A stretch of DNA of 64,000 bases from Podocnemis expansa. Taxonomy: Eukaryota; Chordata; Testudines; Podocnemididae. The notes beneath the pieces were generated by a model, which was not told the origin of the DNA, ran no database searches, and worked only from the letters and a program-made list of their open reading frames with translations. The translations under genes were made by a program, and so were the position numbers. Shown here in pieces: positions 57,784-64,000 of the stretch. Positions within the stretch are counted from its first letter, which is position 1. The number at the start of each line of letters is the position of its first letter. The stretch covers positions 7,903,143 through 7,967,142 of the forward strand of contig ML682008.1 of the NCBI GenBank assembly GCA_007922195.1, read 5' to 3'.

Positions 57784-58045
57784 TGAGGGCGTCTTCAGTG
57801 ATTACGCTAATGGGGTGCGGCTGTAGAGCTCGTTATCTGGGCAGTGTAAAGGAAGGAGCTGAAAGAAGGGCATCCCAGCCAGAGAAGGAGAAGCCACAGT
57901 AGGAGAATATGCTTACCTTGGGCCTGTGGCTGAGACTGTAAAGCCCTGGAGACTGGACCTGGTGTAAATAACTGGTGGTGGATGACATGCTGAAAATAAA
58001 GAGCACTGGTGTGAGCAGAAAGCAGAGGTCTCTGAGTGGTTTAGG
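57784..58045 (+). repeat. 3-prime LTR of the retrotransposon
   Basis: Partner of 55644-55905. Contains 'tgctgaaaataaagagcact' and 'cagaggtctctgagtggtt'. The TATA-like stretch is altered (gtgtaaataac). The two LTRs differ at many positions, so the insertion is old. Confidence 0.85.
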
Positions 58046-58704
58046 GGGAACAGGGGTGGAACAAAAAGGGGGCCCTTGAAACATCTACAGGGTGATATAA
58101 TTGGGTCTAATAAATCTGTTTTTCTTTGAAGAATATAAAAAGTAGTACAAGTAGAGGAAGCTGACCAGAGTGGAGAAATGAGAACACAAATTGGTGTTTA
58201 AAACTTGTATTCACTAAATGTGACATTATTACCTAGATATGGAAAAGAAAGAACCAAGCAGCACAGCACAGTTGCTCAGGATAAGAGAGTTGAGCAATGA
58301 GTATTGGGTGAGCTCCGGATGATAGCACTCATTCTGTTTTTGGTCTGTTGTGACTGGCTATCACAGAACTGTTAGGGGACACTGTTTTAGAACCATTCAT
58401 TATCTCAGAGGTACTTTAGAGTTTGCTAGCATTTTCATGATAAACCTATTTCTGAGGGTTTACGACTTGGCATTAAAAATGTGCATCTCAGCAAAAAGAC
58501 ACTTAGGCATTTAACCATTTTAAAAATTACATGGACGGAAGCAGAAGTTCACCAATACAATCTCACATGAGTCTTGCTCTTGTGTAAAGGAATCCAAGTG
58601 AATGCATAAGCTCTTCAGTGCCAGAATGATCTCCGGCTGTGGGTTTGCACAAGAAGGCCCCTATCCTTATTGAACTGCTGGCCCTTACTGTTTGCTATAA
58701 TTAT

Positions 58705-58945
58705 GTAAGTTTAGGAAGAAGGAGGGACAGTCTTATGGATGGATCCCTCACCTGGGACTTGGAACACCTTGGTTTGGTTATGTGCTCTGCCACAGCCTTC
58801 CTTTGTGACCTTGAGGAAATCATTTCAGTCCTTCTGTGCCTCAGCCCCCCATCTGCAATATGGAGATAACTGCACTTCACTACATGACAGAATTTTGTGA
58901 GGAGAGAGCCGTTAAAAGTTTGCAAAGTGCTCAGGTAATGAGAAC
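58705..58945 (+). repeat. MIR-type SINE
   Basis: 'ctgggacttggaacaccttg', 'ctttgtgaccttgaggaaat', 'ttctgtgcctcagcccccca' and 'tctgcaatatggagataact', then 'tttgcaaagtgctcaggtaa', follow MIR in sense order. Repeat U begins directly after it. Confidence 0.8.
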
Positions 58946-58957
58946 TGTGAGCTATAT

Positions 58958-59255
58958 TAGTATCTTACATAGAGAAGGAAGGTGGTTCCAAATGCTGTCT
59001 GATTTTCAGTGATAAATTACTAGGAGTCACTTGTAGGAAACACTGGCGTATTTAGTTAGGGTGTGGTCCTGTAGTGCTCAGCAAGGGGAGTTCCCGGTTC
59101 TGTGTGCCATGTGCTTGTGGGATCAGACTGAATGTTTTCAGAAGAGAATTAGAAATATCTTTGACTCCTTTAGCATAGCCCAGTCACAGAAGCAGGCTGG
59201 GGAAAAATTCTCAATGTTGCTGCAGGGATGGTGATATTATCCAGCAGATTTTAAT
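58958..59255 (+). repeat. unidentified repeat U, copy 2
   Basis: 'cttacatagagaaggaaggt' with ggttcca, 'tcacttgtaggaaacactgg', 'ttagggtgtggtcctgtag', 'atatctttgactcctttagc' and 'gctgcagggatggtgatatt'. Direct orientation relative to copy 1, 4.54 kb away. Confidence 0.75.
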
Positions 59256-60047
59256 GCTACTTAAATTCTGGCTAATTTTTGTAATCCAAATCCAGCTCAA
59301 GAGGGGAGGAAAAAAAAATAGACCAGAAAACATTTGTGGATGCATAAAACGGCTTGTAGGTCAAAGTCCATACCAATCCTATTGTACTTAGTGACACAAC
59401 AGACTGGAATCATTATGGTCCAAGGGGCTCATAAACACTTTGTGGAAAGTAGCTAAATATGAGCTGTTATGGTCAGTTATGTTAATCCATGTATAGTGTT
59501 TTGGGAAAATAATTTCTGTTTGAAACATACCATAAGATATATTTGCATAATCACATTTTTTAAAGATAAAGGGATTTTTCTCCCTTGAATTGGGATGTAC
59601 TATTGCGGTCTACCTTAAACTGTCCATGAGGTCTGGTATGAAACAGGAACTGTCTAGGGTATTGTTACAGTTTTTTAAAATGCAGGTAAAAGTGCAAATA
59701 AACCCACTAGTTGCAACAGACAAAGCAAAGCAGCCCAAAGTTTAAACCTAACACCCTGGGTGAAATCCCAAGTCCAGTGAAGTCTATGGCAACACTCCCA
59801 TTGACTTCAGTGTCCTTGTTGCAAGTAGCCTAATCATGCCAGGTGCTGAGATCTTCATAAGCACTCAGTGCCTTTTTCTTCCACTGACTTTAGTGGGAAA
59901 TTAGCTTCTCAAGACCAGACCCTAGGTGTTAGGATCAGTGTATGATGGTTTGCAACATATGTGCTGACCTACATGAGTTCAGTGAGATGTGTAGCTACAC
60001 TGGCACTAAGACACTAAAGTAACAGGTGCACAAGAAATACCCTAAAC

Positions 60048-60120
60048 CAGTGGTTTTCAAACCATGGGTCGGGACCCAGCAGTGGGTTGCAGACCCTCAG
60101 GTACTGGGTCACGGTGCCTT
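60048..60120 (+). mobile_element. hAT terminal fragment
   Basis: 'cagtggttttcaaaccatgg' followed by gtcgggacccagcagtggg is a common hAT 5-prime end. The opposite end was not found. Confidence 0.6.
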
Positions 60121-60254
60121 CTACTGTTACCACTGAAAGACTGGAATGAATTGTCAAAGATGTAATTGTTGGGTCGTGGGCATAAATGTAGGCTAGGTAG
60201 ATGTTGGGGAGTGTTACTGAATGTTCAGAGCACACTATGGAATAAGCTTTAAAG

Positions 60255-60442
60255 CAGGGGTCTCAAACTCAAATCACCAGGAGAGCCACATGAGGGCTAG
60301 TACGTTAGCCCGAGGGCCACACCACCGAAAACTTTTCATAGAACAATATTGCAAATATCAGTAATGATAGTGTCATTGCAGGCCATAGGAAACAGCATTA
60401 GGGGCCGCATGGAGTCCACGGGCCGTGTGTTTGAGACCCCTG
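60255..60442. mobile_element. hAT-type element, CAGGGGTCTC family
   Basis: Ends 'caggggtctcaaactc' and 'gtgtttgagacccctg'. A perfect 8-bp duplication, ctttaaag, at 60247-60254 and 60443-60450. The interior contains 'caaatatcagtaatgatagt' in reverse relative to 11245. Confidence 0.95.
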
Positions 60443-60450
60443 CTTTAAAG

Positions 60451-61809
60451 CCTCTCTGTTATTCATTACTGTGGTATCTACCACCACAAGAGAACTTTTT
60501 CTTCCTTATCTGCCGACTCCTTTTATCTCTGACGCTGAGTCACTGGTACCAGGTGTCTTTATGGGAGCTGGGGTGGGATGGGATACCGAGTGGGATCACT
60601 CTGTAGCTACCACTTCAGTTTAAATTCTCTGACCCTCAGGCTCTTTGTCCAAATTCCTCTGACAAATAGAACCTCTGTGGACAGCTGCCCCAGGGGATAC
60701 AAATGATTCTGCAGCTGTGTCCCCTATATGTTGGCCCACAACTCCCTGCTTCTGTCCTATGGTGCAGTGTTTGTGTGTGTGTGCGCTCACTGTTTTCACA
60801 CAGGGTATTGCATGATTTGGGCCACTGCATTTGAATTAGTATTGTCAGCATTAATTTTGTGGAAGATGCTCGTAATGTCTTTTATTCTTTTCCCAGAGGC
60901 TGAATATTATGTGCAGTCCTCGTCGTAATACAGTGATTATAAATAAACATCATGTATTCACTGCATGTTTTCACAGGGGAAGCAAGTCAGAGTACTTAAA
61001 ATAGTGTTTGCCAATTTTCTGTTCATTGTCTTTTTCTCTGTACAAATGTGTGGGGTTATTTATCACTCATGGAGTTTATTCTGGGAGTTTTGTATTGTTA
61101 CTGTGTGGTTTTTTTTTTTTTTTTTGGTTTGTTTTTTTTTGAATACTATCACAATTATTTTCAGGAGCCAAAACTGCATTTGGCTTGTATACAGCAGATT
61201 CTCTACTTAGGTTGGGTAGAGGTGGAGTTAAGGTTCATGTGCCTTGATTCCAGATTCACTGGACTCTTAAAAAAAACCAAAACCAAAAACTGGTACTCAT
61301 TTTAGCTTACTTATTTTATAGACCTTGGAATGAAATTGAAAAAAAACTACTCTTGCAAGGAACCTGAACCAAGTCTTGTCATTTAAAATGATGCCTTTTC
61401 AACGTGTTGGGTCGTAGCTGAGGTGGTATTGTAATATGTGGTTTTGGGTTTGATTTGTTTTAAGATTATGAACTTCCTTTATCTCTTATTTGTTACATAA
61501 AATGAAACTAAAATATAATGGACACAACCCTTTAATCTATTCTCACGTAAAACTCACTGATTATGTAAGGAGCAATTACTGAGTAAGGCATGCAGGACCG
61601 AAATCAACATCTGTGTAGTTTATTTTCCAGTTCAGTGGTTGGAGACACATCAATTGTGAGTGTTAATATTGATATTTGGTAATAAAAGAATCAATTTCTA
61701 TATGAATCTTGAGACTATTTGCTAGAAAATATAATAATAATAATAATAATTAATAATAAAATAAGGGAAAAAGATTGGAATAGCAGTATAATAATTAGAG
61801 GGCATAGGG
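60451..61809. other. unique sequence with simple repeats
   Basis: Contains (gt)n at 60769-60783, a T-run at 61108-61126 and (aat)n at 61729-61762. No gene recognised. Confidence 0.45.
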
Positions 61810-62027
61810 CATGGGTGACCAAACTTACCAGCCTCCCCCCCACTCCTGAAACCCCCGCTGGCTAGTATCCTCTAGCCCTACCACCCTGTACAGAGCGGAA
61901 GCTCTGAGCTCCCCGTCCCAGTCAAGTAGAGAGAGAATGGGGGGAGGGATGCAAAGGGGCTCTGCAAGCTGCACTTTAACTGTAAAAAAGCCACATGTCG
62001 CTCACAAGCCATAGTTTGGCCACCCCA
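61810..62027. mobile_element. hAT-type element, gtggccaaac-ended
   Basis: Ends 'catgggtgaccaaactta' and 'gtttggccacccca'. Flanks gcataggg (61802-61809) and gtataggg (62028-62035) agree at 7 of 8. The GC-rich interior includes 'aagccacatgtcgctcacaa'. Confidence 0.85.
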
Positions 62028-62039
62028 GTATAGGGTGTA

Positions 62040-62970
62040 ATAATAATAATAGAAAAATATTTGTAATTAGAAATTGGATTACACAAGGCTCTGCCAATTC
62101 AATAAACAAAAATAAATAAATAATAACCCATAAATGTCAGTTCATCTGTCTATAGTTTAATCTCACATTAATTAATTCAGATTAATTGAATGTGGGATCA
62201 ATCTCTTAATTTGATTAATCTCATGTTTCCTTGAGTTCTTTCATAGGTGGATGGGTTTTGTTCCCCAAACCATGCAGACATTGCTTTGAGATCAAATAGC
62301 TAACTTTTTAGCTCCTGCAACATGTCAAGACATGTGACCACCTGGGTCAAAGCTGCTGGATGCCAGACTAGAGTCCAGCCACCTCTGCTCCCCGAACAGC
62401 GAAAATGCTGATGGAACTTTGCTACCCCTCCAGGAATCCCTCTCTGTCTCTCTACCTGCTCCTGAAGGGAGTTTCCAATATACAGATTGAGGGTGATTAT
62501 TTACTTACCCATAAGTCCCACCAGTTTGAGTGGTGAGGCACACAATGATGGGGAGAACAACCATCATTGCAAACCAGTCCTGTGCGGTGGAACCCACAGA
62601 ACTTGAGTGAGATGCTCGAGAGAAAGAAGCTGTGGATGTGATCTGCACCTTCTGCTTCCCCTGAACCAAGATTCACTGCGCCCTTTGCTCATGGGAGTAG
62701 GAGAGGGTGGCCTGGTTCCAAGGCACTTTAGGAGTAGCAGACCCCTCCTTTTTGAGTTCCTGGCATTGTTGTGTATAAGCTGCATCAAGCATTATAATGT
62801 CACCAGTATCCTGCCAGGGGATTGTTAATCTGTAATTCAGTTCCCTGTTGTTTAGCTTCTCTCTGCTCCGTCTTCCATGGTGCTGAATGATTCTGATGAT
62901 TTGTGGTCAGCTTGTCAGCCTCCAGCACTCTTTTTTTAACCCCTTTCCCCCATTCAGGTGCTATAAGAAA
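62040..62970. other. unique sequence with AT simple repeats
   Basis: (aat)n and (aaat)n tracts lie at 62039-62130, and 'attaattcagattaattga' near 62170. No gene recognised; short frames at 62564-62828 overlap on both strands without a domain. Confidence 0.35.
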
Positions 62971-62972
62971 AG

Positions 62973-63072
62973 TTCCAAAGAGGTAGCCGTGTTAGCCTAG
63001 TTCAGCCAAACAAACAAGAAGTCTGGTGGCACTTTCATGCGATGAATAAACTTGTTAGTCGTTCATAGCATC
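62973..63072 (+). mobile_element. FB1 remnant, internally deleted
   Basis: 'ttccaaagaggtagccgtgt' and 'caagaagtctggtggcactt', then a jump to the other arm, 'catgcgatgaataaacttgt'. It lies directly beside a family C MITE. Confidence 0.75.
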
Positions 63073-63085
63073 ACTAGGCTCTTTG

Positions 63086-63373
63086 TCCTAGTCTACATTT
63101 GGGGGCCTTTCAGAGGCAGTCGACTGCTGGTTATGCAAAGAATGTAAAATTCCTTGAGTAACTGGCGGTGACTTTCTAAGCTGCTGGTACACATCAGGGG
63201 AAAGCCAACCACAAATCCCTTGCAGTCAGCTTTCCCCTATGCCCCCTGACCCTCAGGACTTAGAGGGCTGACTTCCAGGAGTGGCATGGCGAGCTCATGC
63301 TCATCACAATCCACTCCTGGAAGGGCAAACTGATGGTGGCGAAATTGCTGCTGTCAGTATAGATATAGCCTTT
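63086..63373 (+). mobile_element. MITE family C, forward copy
   Basis: 'tcctagtctacatttggggg' to 'gtcagtatagatatagcct'. Shares 'ctggttatgcaaagaatgta' and 'acacatcaggggaaagccaa' with the 40348 copy. Confidence 0.8.
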
Positions 63374-64000
63374 GTTTCTTTTATGAAAAAAGTGTGAGCC
63401 ACTCCATGGAAATGGGTTAAATCAGAGGCAGAAAAGACTTTACAGTCTCCTTCCAAATGTGGTTAGCAGCACCCAGATAGTAGTGTTGGGGTGTCCAAAA
63501 CAATAGAAAAAACATCAGCAATCTTAGGACCATTACTGTTGGGTTAGTAGAAATCTGGAAAGGAGGCACCTGTCCTGCAAAGTGCAAAACAACACTTACA
63601 AACTACTACTGAGTGCCTTCAGCTGCCATTAACTTTAATGGGAGTTGAAAGCACCGGGCACCTTGTAGGAGTGCTGTGACATGAATTAATCAAGATCTTC
63701 TTTAAATCATTTGGCAGAGTAAAACAGAGGGATATGAGAAGTGTTACAGCACTGCTGTGCAACATGCATCTCTGATCCTCCATGGAAGTGTGATGCATCT
63801 AGACCTATACGTGAAGATTTCTTACTGATAGGTAGGTAATCCTGCTCATGTTATGGAAGGGAAAAGCTTTTACTTGAATCAGTTTTAGACAGCTCATATT
63901 TTTTTGATGAGCGACTTGTATTATTTAGTGAAATTACTACTTTAGCTCTTTTTATGGATACTAATTAAAGGACTTTCCAAGGGGTGCTGAACAGGCAATA
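63374..64000. other. unique sequence
   Basis: 'taactttaatgggagttgaa' near 63630 is a copy of the dispersed aagtcaatggga-type motif. No gene recognised. Confidence 0.35.

Larger units (their letters stand above)
55644..58050 (+). mobile_element. decayed LTR retrotransposon with gag and protease traces
   Basis: Two LTRs of about 260 bp bound 1.9 kb. Inside, in order, are a gag-like stretch, a CCHC zinc knuckle and a protease-like stretch. No reverse transcriptase, RNase H or integrase is visible, so pol is largely deleted. The gag piece resembles the capsid C-terminal part from which vertebrate SCAN domains derive, suggesting the Ty3/gypsy group. No target duplication or purine tract could be fixed. 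The element is dead. Confidence 0.8.

Overview
The window looks like non-coding DNA from a reptile genome, most likely a turtle. The basis is the mix of repeats: many old CR1 LINE fragments, MIR-type SINEs, short hAT-type elements with 8-bp target duplications, and several families of foldback MITEs. The foldback family carrying a 'ggcacttaaagactaacaaa' core and the TTCGAA-palindrome MITE are, as I remember them, typical of turtles. The host call is recall and inference; no host gene is present to confirm it. There is one 400-base run of N (12069-12468). I found no host exon, rRNA or intact tRNA that I can defend; nearly all open frames fall in repeats or look random. The window is therefore intergenic or inside a very large intron.

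Layout. 1-7 kb: unique sequence with MIR, foldback copies and one 280-bp MITE. 7.3-14.4 kb: a dense nest of transposons, in which hAT elements sit in a satellite-like repeat, a tandem array of one MITE runs into the assembly gap, and a 70-94-bp tandem repeat lies beyond it. 14.4-18 kb: mostly unique. 18.0-18.7 kb: a hAT holding a palindromic GTCGAC-rich MITE. 19-31 kb: unique DNA with MIR, CR1, MITE and foldback insertions and a reiterated GC-rich unit at 25.4-26.4 kb. 31.8-34.9 kb: hAT-like ends, a perfect hairpin, and a 402-bp MITE made of TTCGAA palindromes. 35-41.8 kb: mostly unique. 41.9-47.9 kb: antisense CR1 copies with reverse-transcriptase remnants, broken by other insertions. 47.9-54 kb: hAT copies, SINE/LINE tails and foldbacks. 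54.4-59.3 kb: a duplicated unidentified segment on either side of a decayed LTR retrotransposon that keeps a gag zinc knuckle and a protease-like stretch. 59.3-64 kb: hAT, MIR-like and MITE remnants in unique sequence.

Nothing here acts as a pathway. What can be read is insertion history: precise target duplications allow several nested events to be ordered. The most unusual items are the TTCGAA and GTCGAC palindrome MITEs, a foldback pair of tRNA-like sequences inside a hAT, the tandem MITE array at the gap, and the gag-protease retroelement between two copies of an unidentified repeat.
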